Shown here one piece after another: positions 15,383 through 23,132 of a stretch of 51,577 nt of DNA; position 1 is the stretch's first letter; the number at the start of each line of letters is the position of its first letter. The notes below the pieces were generated by a model, which worked only from the letters and a program-made list of their open reading frames with translations, was not told the DNA's origin and did no database searches. The position numbers and the translations under genes were made by a program. Location: assembly GCA_910583545.1 (NCBI GenBank), contig CAJTXM010000010.1:15081-66657 (forward strand), read 5' to 3'. This stretch comes from an uncultured Christensenella sp. Its GTDB lineage: Bacteria; Bacillota; Clostridia; Christensenellales; Borkfalkiaceae.

Positions 15383-15418
15383 ATCATTATAATGATTAAC
15401 AAAATCATAATTATGATT
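15383..15418. promoter_or_regulatory. Paired palindromic operator candidates for the XRE regulator
   Basis: ATCATTATAATGAT (15383-15396) and AATCATAATTATGATT (15403-15418) are both perfect palindromes, centred 21 bp apart (two helical turns). They overlap the spacer/-35 zone of the XRE promoter on the minus strand. Confidence 0.55.
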
Positions 15419-15420
15419 TG

Positions 15421-15523
15421 CAATAAAATCACAATTTTGCGCATATGCAATTCTGATAGTAATTTTAATATTGGTATTGGTAATAGTGGGAGCAAGCGGT
15501 GCTTGTTCCGGTACGGGTGGCTG
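15421..15523 (+). other. Non-coding stretch, possible small RNA ahead of a strong terminator
   Basis: No ORF with a binding site is seen. A 9-bp hairpin GGAGCAAGC / GCTTGTTCC with a 3-nt loop (15489-15509) lies just before the terminator at 15524. On the plus strand no other gene would use that terminator. A convincing promoter was not found. Confidence 0.3.
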
Positions 15524-15561
15524 AAAATAAGCGGTGCGCTTTCAAACGCACCGCTTATTTT
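15524..15561. terminator. Strong bidirectional terminator of glyS
   Basis: A perfect 15-bp stem (15524-15538 with 15547-15561) beginning AAAATAAGCGG and ending CCGCTTATTTT, directly after the glyS stop on the minus strand. Confidence 0.9.
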
Positions 15562-15562
15562 A

Positions 15563-16951
15563 TCAAAACTCTAAACTTTTTTCGATGTATAATTCAAGCT
15601 CGTCGATTTTCAATCGTATCTGTTGCATAGTGTCTCTGTCGCGGACGGTAACTGTATCGTCGTTCACCGTATCGAAATCTATCGTTATGCAGAACGGTGT
15701 ACCGATTTCGTCCTGACGGCGGTAACGCTTGCCGATAGAACCTGCAACGTCGTAGGTGATGCAGAATTTCTTTGAAAGCTTTCGGTAAACTTCGTCTGCT
15801 TTATCGGAAAGATTTTTCTGTAAGGGAAGTATGCAAGCTTTATAGGGCGCAATTGCGGGGTGGAAGTGCAGGACGGTTCTTATATCGTTCTTTTCTGCGT
15901 CTAAAACCTCTTCGTCGTAGGCGGCGCACAGCAGTGCAAGCATAAGTCTGTCTGCCCCGATGGAGTATTCTATTACGTTCGGAACAAATTTTTCGTTTGT
16001 AAACGGATCGATATAGAGCATACTTTTGCCGGAATATTCCTGATGGCGCGACAGATCCCATACGCCTCTGTGATGTATTCCGTTAAGCTCCTGCCAGCCC
16101 ATAGGGAACAGGTACTGTATGTCGCAGGCGGCTTTTGCGTAATGCGCAAGTTTGTCGTGGTCGTGGAAGCGCAGGTTTTCGCCTTTGAGTCCGAGACTTT
16201 CGACAAATTCAAGCGCTTTTTGCTTGAAGCCCTTGTAAATTTCCATAGCTTCGTCTTCACGGCAGAATTTCTGCAACTCCATCTGTTCGAATTCTACCGT
16301 TCTGAAAAGGAAGTTGCCGGGCGTTATTTCGTTTCTGAAAGACTTGCCTATCTGCGCTATTGCAAACGGTACTTTAGCTCTCGCCGTACGCTGCACGTTC
16401 AAAAAGTTGACGTATTCGCCCTGACAGGTTTCGGGTCTTAGATAAACTTTGTCCGAACCTTCTTCAAGCGTTCCGCGCGAAGTTATAAACATAGGATTGA
16501 ATTTTCTAATCGGCGTCCAGTTTCTTACACCGCAGTGGGGGCACTTGATGTCGTGGTCCTCGATATATTTTTCCATTTCTGCGTCGGACATAGCTTCTGC
16601 GGCGACTTCGCCCTTGCTGTGCGCTTCTATAAGCGTGTCGGCACGGAACCGCTGTTTGCAGTTCTTGCAGTCCATTTTCGGATCGCCGAAGCTGGCAACG
16701 TGTCCGCTCGCTTCCCATACGCGGGGGTTCATTAAAATCGCGGCGTCCACGCCGAACGTGTCCGTCGTTTCCTGTACGAATTTTTTCCACCAAGCGCGCT
16801 TGATGTTGTTTTTGAGTTCAACGCCTACGGGGCCGAAGTCCCAGGTATTTGCAAATCCGCCGTAAATTTCACTTCCGGGATAGACGAAACCTCTGTTTTT
16901 GCAGAGGTTGACTATTTTTTCCATTGTTACGGCCTGTTTGTTTTCCGCCAT
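15563..16951 (-). CDS. glyS: Glycyl-tRNA synthetase, single-chain dimeric type
   Basis: 462 residues, the usual size of the single-polypeptide class II enzyme used by many Bacillota instead of the alpha2beta2 form. It charges tRNA-Gly with glycine. Visible features are MEKIVNLCKNRGFVYPGSEIYGG at the amino end, the motif 2 region FRNEITPGNFLFRTVEFEQME with its catalytic Arg, and motif 3 SIGADRLMLALL. Paired cysteines (CKNCKQRF, CPHCGVRNW) form a zinc knob in the insertion. AAGGAGC precedes the start, and a clear sigma-A promoter lies upstream. Confidence 0.96.
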   Translation of the reverse strand: MAENKQAVTMEKIVNLCKNRGFVYPGSEIYGGFANTWDFGPVGVELKNNIKRAWWKKFVQETTDTFGVDAAILMNPRVWEASGHVASFGDPKMDCKNCKQRFRADTLIEAHSKGEVAAEAMSDAEMEKYIEDHDIKCPHCGVRNWTPIRKFNPMFITSRGTLEEGSDKVYLRPETCQGEYVNFLNVQRTARAKVPFAIAQIGKSFRNEITPGNFLFRTVEFEQMELQKFCREDEAMEIYKGFKQKALEFVESLGLKGENLRFHDHDKLAHYAKAACDIQYLFPMGWQELNGIHHRGVWDLSRHQEYSGKSMLYIDPFTNEKFVPNVIEYSIGADRLMLALLCAAYDEEVLDAEKNDIRTVLHFHPAIAPYKACILPLQKNLSDKADEVYRKLSKKFCITYDVAGSIGKRYRRQDEIGTPFCITIDFDTVNDDTVTVRDRDTMQQIRLKIDELELYIEKSLEF

Positions 16952-16979
16952 ATTTTAGCTCCTTGATAAGTATAACTAT

Positions 16980-17008
16980 ATTTTATATTAATTGTATTTT
17001 CAAGTCAA
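16980..17008 (-). promoter_or_regulatory. glyS promoter
   Basis: On the minus strand TTGACT (17008-17003), 17-bp spacer, TAAAAT (16985-16980). No T-box is seen in the short leader. Confidence 0.75.
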
Positions 17009-17053
17009 GTGCAAACAGCGTATAAAATATTTAAAAATATGGCTGTAAACGAT

Positions 17054-17082
17054 ATACTTTTAATCTTAAAGTATGCTATAAT
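17054..17082 (+). promoter_or_regulatory. fhs promoter, extended -10 with upstream inverted repeat
   Basis: TGCTATAAT (17074-17082) is an extended -10. ATACTTTTAA (17054-17063) and TTAAAGTAT (17066-17074) form an imperfect inverted repeat exactly over the -35/spacer zone, possibly an operator. The -35 itself is poor. Confidence 0.55.
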
Positions 17083-17108
17083 TTCAAATATAAATTTGAA
17101 GGTGAACT

Positions 17109-18770
17109 ATGCTGTCAGATATTGAAATCGCAGAAAACTGTAAATTGAAGGATATCCGTGAAATTGCAAAAAAGCTGTCGCTTGACGAAGACAGTCTGGA
17201 GCCGTACGGAAAATACAAAGCTAAAATAAACCTGAATAAAGTAAAACCGCGTTCAAAGCTCGTGCTTGTCACGGCTATCAACCCGACGGCGAGCGGAGAG
17301 GGGAAAACTACGGTTTCCATAGGGCTTGCAGACGGTATGGCAAGACTTAATAAGAAGGTCTGCCTTGCTTTGAGAGAACCGTCACTCGGCCCCGTATTCG
17401 GAATAAAGGGCGGAGCGGCAGGCGGCGGCTATGCGCAGATAGTTCCTATGGCTGATATCAATCTGCACTTTACCGGCGATTTGCACGCTATTACTTCTGC
17501 AAACAATCTGTTGTGCGCAATGATAGACAACCATATTCTGAGGGGCAACGGCTTAAAAATTAAGGACGTATATTTCCGCCGCTGTATGGATATGAACGAC
17601 AGGGCGCTGAGAGATATCGATTTAAACTGCACGGCGGGCGCAATGAAAGGCTGTGCGGATTATAACCGGAAAGAAAGCTTTGAAATTACCGCGGCTTCCG
17701 AAATAATGGCAATTCTCTGCCTTGCAACTGATATTGCCGATTTAAAAAAGAGAATAGGAAACATCGTTGTCGGCGCAGACGCCGACGGAAATTTCGTGAG
17801 AGCTAAACAGCTCAAAGCAGACGGCGCAATGGCAACGCTTTTAAAGGACGCAATAAAACCTAACTTAGTGCAGACTTTGGAGGGGACGCCTGCCGTAGTT
17901 CACGGCGGACCGTTTGCAAATATCGCGCACGGATGCAATTCTATCCGCGCGACGTATACCGCAATGACTCTTTCCGACTATACCGTGACCGAAGCAGGCT
18001 TCGGCGCAGATCTCGGCGCGGAAAAGTTCCTTGATACAAAGTGCCGTATAGCAGGTATTCAACCTGACTGCGTTGTGATAGTCGCAACGGTTAAGGCGCT
18101 TAAACTGCACGGCGGTGCTGACAAGTCGTCGCTTGATAAAGAAAATCTTACTGCGTTGAACGGCGGAATACCTAATTTACTGAAACACGTTGAAAACATC
18201 AAAAACGTCTACAAAAAGCCCGTTGTCGTCGCAATGAACAGGTTTGCAACCGATACGCAGGCGGAAATAGATACGGTATTGAAAGCTTGTCAAGGCGCGG
18301 ATACAAAAGCCGTTTTCACCGATGTTTTCTTAAACGGAGGTAAGGGCGGAGAAGAGCTTGCAAAAGCAGTATTGACCGAGTGCGAAAAGAAAACCGAACT
18401 GCATTTTGCATACGATTTGAACGATGATATCAGGACTAAAATAGAAGATATAGTCAAAAATATCTACGGAGGCGACGGAGCGGATTTTTCGTCCGTTGCG
18501 CTTAAAAAAATCGAAGATATCGAAAGTAAAGGTATCAAAGGCCTGCCTGTAATAATCGCTAAAACTCAGTATTCGCTGTCAGACGACGCAACAAAACTTG
18601 CCCGTCCCGAAGGATTTAAAATTACGGTACGCGATATAATTTATAAGGGCGGAGCAAACTTTATCGTAGCAGTTGCAGGCGAAATAATGCTTATGCCGGG
18701 ACTTTCAAAAGTTCCCTGTGCCGAGCATATCGATATAGACGAAAACGGAAATATTAGCGGTTTGAGCTAA
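17109..18770 (+). CDS. fhs: Formate-tetrahydrofolate ligase
   Basis: 553 residues, the normal length. It makes 10-formyl-THF from formate, THF and ATP, feeding purine and one-carbon metabolism or the methyl branch of acetogenesis. The ATP-binding loop reads TASGEGKTTVSIGLADG (residues about 58-74). REPSLGPVFGIKGGAAGGGYAQ and the formate/THF segment FANIAHGCNSI are intact. GAAGG precedes the ATG by 7 nt. It is followed by glnS with 22 bp between, probably one transcript. Confidence 0.97.
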   Translation: MLSDIEIAENCKLKDIREIAKKLSLDEDSLEPYGKYKAKINLNKVKPRSKLVLVTAINPTASGEGKTTVSIGLADGMARLNKKVCLALREPSLGPVFGIKGGAAGGGYAQIVPMADINLHFTGDLHAITSANNLLCAMIDNHILRGNGLKIKDVYFRRCMDMNDRALRDIDLNCTAGAMKGCADYNRKESFEITAASEIMAILCLATDIADLKKRIGNIVVGADADGNFVRAKQLKADGAMATLLKDAIKPNLVQTLEGTPAVVHGGPFANIAHGCNSIRATYTAMTLSDYTVTEAGFGADLGAEKFLDTKCRIAGIQPDCVVIVATVKALKLHGGADKSSLDKENLTALNGGIPNLLKHVENIKNVYKKPVVVAMNRFATDTQAEIDTVLKACQGADTKAVFTDVFLNGGKGGEELAKAVLTECEKKTELHFAYDLNDDIRTKIEDIVKNIYGGDGADFSSVALKKIEDIESKGIKGLPVIIAKTQYSLSDDATKLARPEGFKITVRDIIYKGGANFIVAVAGEIMLMPGLSKVPCAEHIDIDENGNISGLS

Positions 18771-18792
18771 AAATTACGCAGAGGAGAAGATT

Positions 18793-20439
18793 ATGAAATT
18801 GCCCGAGGCATCGAATTTTATTGAACAGATAATAAACGAAGAGTTACAAGCAGGTAAATTCAAAAACCGCGGAAACGAATTGCAGGTGCGTTTTCCGCCC
18901 GAACCTAACGGTTATCCGCATATCGGGCATGTAAAGGCAATGTGTATAAATTACGCCATTAAAGAAAAATACGGCGCAAAATTCAATCTTCGTATGGATG
19001 ATACAAATCCTGCCAAAGAAGATTACGAATACGTCAATTCTATCGTCGACGCGCTGAAATGGCTGGGATTCGAATACGATAAACTAGTATTCGCGTCCGA
19101 CTATTACGATAGACTGTATGAAATTGCCGAAAAATACATTGCAGACGGCAACGCGTATGTTTGCGATCTGTCCGCCGAAGAAATTACGGCTACGAGGGGT
19201 ACGCTTACCGAAGCAGGTACGCCGTCGCCTTACAGAAACAGAAGCGCGGAAGAAAATCTGCGCCTGTTCCGGGAAATGAAAGCCGGAAAATATCCCGACG
19301 GTGCAAAAACCCTGCGCGCCAAAATCGATATGGCGTCGCCGAATATCAATATGCGCGATCCCATCATTTACCGCATTGCCCACGTTTCGCATTATCGTAC
19401 CGGCGATAAATGGTGTATTTATCCTATGTACGATTTTGCTCATCCAGTATCAGACGCGATTGAGGGCATCACACATTCGCTCTGTTCGCTCGAATTCGAA
19501 AATCACCGTCCGCTCTATAACTGGTTTGTGGAGAAGGCTGGATTTGAACTTCCGCTTCCCCGTCAGATAGAATTTGCAAGGCTTAATATTACAAATATGC
19601 TTATGTCTAAGCGCTATCTGAAAAAACTCGTCGACGAAGGCGTTGTAAGCGGATGGGACGACGAGAGAATGCCCACGATAGCAGGACTTAAAAACAGGGG
19701 CGTTCCGCCAGAGGCTTTGAAAAAATTCTGCGCCGATATCGGCGTTGCAAAGGCGTATTCCGTCGTAAGTTCCGCCCAGCTCGACAGCTGTATCCGCGAC
19801 AATCTCAACGAAAACGCCGAGCGTGCAATGGCGGTTTTAAATCCGTTGAAGCTTACAATAACTAACTACGACGGCGAAGAAGAGCTCCCGTTCGATAAAA
19901 ATCCTATGAAAGAGAACGGCGGTTTGCGCAATATAAAATTCAGCGGAACGGTCTATATCGACAGGGATGATTTTTCTTTAAATCCTCCGCCCAAATACAA
20001 AAGACTTTTCAAGGGCGGAACAGTGCGTCTTAAAAGCGCATATATAGTCCGTTGCGACGATTATAAACTCGGCGAAAACGGAGAGGTAGAGGAAATTTTC
20101 TGTACCTATTTCCCCGAAACACGCAGCGGCAGCGATAAACCTTCGGAAATTAAGGCAAAGGGAGTCATACAGTGGGTTGACGCAAAGTACGGCAAAGACG
20201 CAAAATTCAAACAGTTCAAACCGCTGTTGAAGGACGAGGAATATCCCGATCAGGACTATGCGGAAAGACTTAACTATGACAGCCTTAAAACGTTTGACGG
20301 CAAAGCAGAGCCTTATCTTTTCGAAAGCGAAGACGGCAAGCCCTTCCAGCTTATGCGTACGGGCTATTACAAAAAAAGTTCGGACAACGGGTTTACCCTT
20401 TCCGAAATAGTCTCGCTTAAAGACAGTTTCAATAAATAA
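18793..20439 (+). CDS. glnS: Glutaminyl-tRNA synthetase
   Basis: 548 residues. The class I motifs are visible: RFPPEPNGYPHIGHVKA (HIGH) and MSKRYLKKLV (KMSKS equivalent). The segment FNLRMDDTNPAKEDYEYV and the GlnRS-type beta-barrel anticodon domain (about 340-545) distinguish it from GluRS. It charges tRNA-Gln directly. Many Bacillota lack GlnRS and use GatCAB transamidation, so its presence is a useful lineage hint. GAGGAGAAGATT precedes the start. Confidence 0.93.
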   Translation: MKLPEASNFIEQIINEELQAGKFKNRGNELQVRFPPEPNGYPHIGHVKAMCINYAIKEKYGAKFNLRMDDTNPAKEDYEYVNSIVDALKWLGFEYDKLVFASDYYDRLYEIAEKYIADGNAYVCDLSAEEITATRGTLTEAGTPSPYRNRSAEENLRLFREMKAGKYPDGAKTLRAKIDMASPNINMRDPIIYRIAHVSHYRTGDKWCIYPMYDFAHPVSDAIEGITHSLCSLEFENHRPLYNWFVEKAGFELPLPRQIEFARLNITNMLMSKRYLKKLVDEGVVSGWDDERMPTIAGLKNRGVPPEALKKFCADIGVAKAYSVVSSAQLDSCIRDNLNENAERAMAVLNPLKLTITNYDGEEELPFDKNPMKENGGLRNIKFSGTVYIDRDDFSLNPPPKYKRLFKGGTVRLKSAYIVRCDDYKLGENGEVEEIFCTYFPETRSGSDKPSEIKAKGVIQWVDAKYGKDAKFKQFKPLLKDEEYPDQDYAERLNYDSLKTFDGKAEPYLFESEDGKPFQLMRTGYYKKSSDNGFTLSEIVSLKDSFNK

Positions 20440-20440
20440 A

Positions 20441-20470
20441 AAATGAACGCGGTAATTACCGCGTTCATTT
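20441..20470. terminator. Terminator after glnS
   Basis: A perfect 15-bp palindromic stem, AAATGAACGCGG with CCGCGTTCATTT, between converging glnS and the DUF1540 gene. Confidence 0.85.
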
Positions 20471-20483
20471 ACTTTTAAAGCAA

Positions 20484-20633
20484 TCAGACGTTTTCGTCAT
20501 AGCTTTCGCAGCAGGTGCACGAGTCGCCGCAGGTGCATCCTACGGTTATTTTTGTAAGCTTACAGTTGCATCCGCCGTAATTGTGTCTGCAAGAATTAAC
20601 GTTGCAGGCGATATCGCGATTGTAGTTATCCAT
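20484..20633 (-). CDS. DUF1540 cysteine-rich small protein
   Basis: 49 residues from ATG 20633, chosen because GGAGG lies 7 nt upstream; longer in-frame starts have no binding site. The sequence DIACNVNSCRHNYGGCNCKLTKITVGC shows the C-x3-C-x5-C-x-C spacing of DUF1540 domains, followed by CGDSCTCC. These small, probably metal-binding proteins are common in spore-forming Clostridia; function is unknown. Confidence 0.85.
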   Translation of the reverse strand: MDNYNRDIACNVNSCRHNYGGCNCKLTKITVGCTCGDSCTCCESYDENV

Positions 20634-20686
20634 AATATAACCTCCGTCATTATTTTGTGCGCAGCGGGCTGTTTTATGCAATTTCA

Positions 20687-20715
20687 TTGACAAAAAGGCA
20701 ATATAGTTGTAAAAT
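20687..20715 (+). promoter_or_regulatory. rplI promoter
   Basis: Perfect TTGACA (20687-20692), 17-bp spacer, TAAAAT (20710-20715); this also rules out the upstream in-frame start at 20657. Confidence 0.8.
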
Positions 20716-20734
20716 AATCAAAAGGAGTACACTT

Positions 20735-21178
20735 ATGAAAGTTATTTTATTGCAGGATGTAAAAGGACAGGGCAAAAAGGGCGAAGTAGTTGACGTAAAC
20801 GAGGGCTATGCGCGCAATTTTCTCGTAAAGAAAGGACTTGCCGAAATTGCAACGGCAACAAAACTTAACGATTTGAGTCAGAAAAAATCTTCAGCCGACT
20901 TCCACAAAGCGGAGGAGGTCAAGGCGACTAAAATTTTAGCCGAACAGATAAAGGGTAAAACTTTTACGGTTAAGATAAAAGCAGGTCAGAACGGAAAAGT
21001 TTTCGGGTCGGTCACGGGCGGAAATATTTCCGACGCGCTCGCCGAGGCCGGATATGCGATAGATAAAAAGAAAATCATTCTGCCCCAGCCCATAAAGACT
21101 CTCGGAACGTACGATATAGATCTCAAACTTATGGAAGGAATTACAAGTAAAATAATCGTATCCGTGGAAGCGGAATAA
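20735..21178 (+). CDS. rplI: Ribosomal protein L9
   Basis: 147 residues from ATG 20735, which has AAAGGAG 8 nt upstream. The amino-terminal rRNA-binding domain MKVILLQDVKGQGKKGEVVD, the NEGYARNFLVKKGLA signature, the connecting helix and the carboxy domain (GKVFGSVTGGNISDAL) are all present. It binds 23S rRNA near L1 and helps frame maintenance. It stands alone here with its own promoter and terminator. Confidence 0.97.
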   Translation: MKVILLQDVKGQGKKGEVVDVNEGYARNFLVKKGLAEIATATKLNDLSQKKSSADFHKAEEVKATKILAEQIKGKTFTVKIKAGQNGKVFGSVTGGNISDALAEAGYAIDKKKIILPQPIKTLGTYDIDLKLMEGITSKIIVSVEAE

Positions 21179-21197
21179 TATTTTAACAATTTAAATA

Positions 21198-21226
21198 AAC
21201 CTCCCGAAAAAATTCGGGAGGTTTTC
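21198..21226. terminator. Bidirectional terminator
   Basis: AACCTCCCGAA (21198-21208) with TTCGGGAGGTT (21213-21223), ending in TTTT on the right; it sits between rplI and the converging Nudix gene. Confidence 0.9.
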
Positions 21227-21233
21227 TGATAAA

Positions 21234-21725
21234 TTACAGTTTTTTTATTTCCGCAAGGGCATTTTTTAAGAAAGTTTCCGCCGTGGAATCTTTTCTGATT
21301 TTTTCCAGAGCTTCTTCGGGCTCGAACCAGACAGCTTCGTCGAGCTCGTTTTCATCGAGAGAAATGTCCCCGTTTTCAGCCATTATCAGAAAGTTGAGCA
21401 TAAGCACGTCTCTCGGTTCGTGAAAGCGTGAGCCCATATATTTGAATTTGACGGTGTCAAGGCGCGTTTCCTCCTTGAATTCGCGTGTGACAGCCTTTTC
21501 GGCAGTTTCGCCTTTTTTGATGTAGCCTGCAAACAAGATAAAATCTTCCTGTTCCCTGTGTCTTGCAAGCAATATTTTGTCTTTTGTTCTGTTGGTGACG
21601 ACCATACTTACCGCTGTGGCAAAACGGGGGAAGCGGTATTCCGCGCACTGTTTACAGTACGGCACCAATCCTTCGTCCTGTTTGAACATAAGCGAAAGTT
21701 TTTCTCCGCATACGGTGCAAAACAT
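21234..21725 (-). CDS. Nudix hydrolase, NudC-like with zinc ribbon
   Basis: 163 residues from ATG 21725, set by AAGGAGG 7 nt upstream; longer in-frame starts lack a site. Residues 1-30 carry two CxxC pairs (CTVCGEK, CKQC), a zinc ribbon like that of NADH pyrophosphatase. The Nudix box reads GYIKKGETAEKAVTREFKEET, matching G-x5-E-x7-REUxEE. The enzyme should hydrolyse a nucleoside diphosphate linked to another moiety, perhaps NAD(H) or a capped RNA, but the NudC SQPWPFPxS specificity motif is not seen, so the substrate is open. Confidence 0.85.
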   Translation of the reverse strand: MFCTVCGEKLSLMFKQDEGLVPYCKQCAEYRFPRFATAVSMVVTNRTKDKILLARHREQEDFILFAGYIKKGETAEKAVTREFKEETRLDTVKFKYMGSRFHEPRDVLMLNFLIMAENGDISLDENELDEAVWFEPEEALEKIRKDSTAETFLKNALAEIKKL

Positions 21726-21829
21726 ATTATCCTCCTTATCGCGTTTATCTGAAACTTTGAACGTAACTACAATTATATACTTAATTTTTCCATTTTGCAA
21801 TAGTTATTTTTCGTCTTTCAAATAATTTA

Positions 21830-21858
21830 TTGACTTATTTTTACTGATATTATATAAT
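21830..21858 (+). promoter_or_regulatory. Promoter of the UDP-sugar pyrophosphorylase gene
   Basis: TTGACT (21830-21835), 17-bp spacer, TATAAT (21853-21858). Confidence 0.75.
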
Positions 21859-21889
21859 TCAGTATATAATAAATATATAGGGAAAATCG

Positions 21890-23113
21890 ATGAATTACGA
21901 ACAAGCGAAAAAAATTTTGAAGGAACACGGCCAGGAACATCTTTTAGACTATTACGGCGAACTCGATGCACCGAAGAAAAAAATGCTTCTTGATGACGTC
22001 TCTAAAATAAACTTTTCAGTTATCGACTGCATAGGCAAAGAACAGGAAAAAAAGGAAATCAAAAACGTTGCTCCTGTTTCGGCGAAGAGTCTTGAAGAAA
22101 TTCAGGCAAACAGAGCCGAATACGAAGCGGAGGGTTTAAGGCTTTTGCGATCGGGTAAAGTTGGGGCTGTGCTTTTGGCAGGCGGACAGGGAACCAGACT
22201 CGGCTACGATAAGCCTAAGGGGACTTTTAATATAGGCGTTACGCGCGAGCTGACTATTTTCGAACAGCTTATCGACAATATAAAGAACGTTACGGACGCC
22301 GTCGGCGCATATTTTCATCTGTTTATAATGACGAGCGTTGTAAATAACGACGAAACGGTGGCGTTCTTCAAATCGAAAAATTATTTTTCTTACCCTAAAG
22401 AAAAAATACATTTCTATATTCAGGATACCGAACCTGTATTGGGAACGGATAGAAAAATACTGCTTTCCGAAAAGCACAGAGTAGCTTTTTCGCCCAACGG
22501 CAACGGCGGTTGGTACTCGTCGCTTGTGAACAGCGGATTGAATAAAATTTTGGAGAAAGAAGGTATTGAATGGCTGAATATATTCAGTGTTGACAACGTT
22601 CTTCAAAGGATCTGCGATCCTGTGTTTATCGGCGCAACGTCTTTAACCCGCAATTTCTGCGGAGCAAAGGTTGTTAAAAAGACCTGCCCCGAAGAGCGCG
22701 TAGGTGTTCTGTGTATGCGCGACGGCAAACCCGATGTTGTAGAATATTACGAGCTGCCGGAATATATGGCTAACGGCAGAAACGACAGCGGAGAACTTAT
22801 TTATCCTTACGGCGTTACGCTCAATTATCTTTTCAACGTCCACGTTTTGAACGCCGTAATTGCGTGGAAGCTTCCGTATCACCTTGCAAAAAAAGCGGTT
22901 GAGCATATCGAAAACGGCGAAAAAGTGACCCCTGCCGTGCCGAACGCATACAAATTCGAAACCCTTGTGGTGGATATGGTGCGTTTTATGTGCACATGCT
23001 TAGGCTTCGAAGTGGACAGAAAAAAAGAATTTGCACCCGTCAAAAACAAGACGGGAGTAGACAGCGTCGATACGGCAAGGGAATTGCTCAGATTAAACGG
23101 CGTTGAACTTTAA
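21890..23113 (+). CDS. UDPGP-type UDP-N-acetylhexosamine/UDP-sugar pyrophosphorylase
   Basis: 407 residues of the eukaryote-like type 1 UDPGP family (UAP1/UGP), not the GalU or GlmU type. The nucleotide loop LAGGQGTRLGYDKPKG (around residue 97) and the uridine-site strand FIMTSVVNNDE are clear. EWLNIFSVDNVLQRICDP matches the sugar-binding segment. It should form a UDP-sugar from UTP and a sugar 1-phosphate, most likely GlcNAc-1-P or GalNAc-1-P. AGGGAAAA lies before the ATG. It overlaps no gene but leads directly into the HtrA-like lipoprotein 19 bp downstream. Confidence 0.87.
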   Translation: MNYEQAKKILKEHGQEHLLDYYGELDAPKKKMLLDDVSKINFSVIDCIGKEQEKKEIKNVAPVSAKSLEEIQANRAEYEAEGLRLLRSGKVGAVLLAGGQGTRLGYDKPKGTFNIGVTRELTIFEQLIDNIKNVTDAVGAYFHLFIMTSVVNNDETVAFFKSKNYFSYPKEKIHFYIQDTEPVLGTDRKILLSEKHRVAFSPNGNGGWYSSLVNSGLNKILEKEGIEWLNIFSVDNVLQRICDPVFIGATSLTRNFCGAKVVKKTCPEERVGVLCMRDGKPDVVEYYELPEYMANGRNDSGELIYPYGVTLNYLFNVHVLNAVIAWKLPYHLAKKAVEHIENGEKVTPAVPNAYKFETLVVDMVRFMCTCLGFEVDRKKEFAPVKNKTGVDSVDTARELLRLNGVEL

Positions 23114-23132
23114 AAAAATCAAAGGAAATATA

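Noticed and set aside
16043..16441. Long plus-strand open frame inside glyS
   Set aside because: Fully antisense to a well-conserved glycyl-tRNA synthetase; a codon-bias shadow without a start signal.
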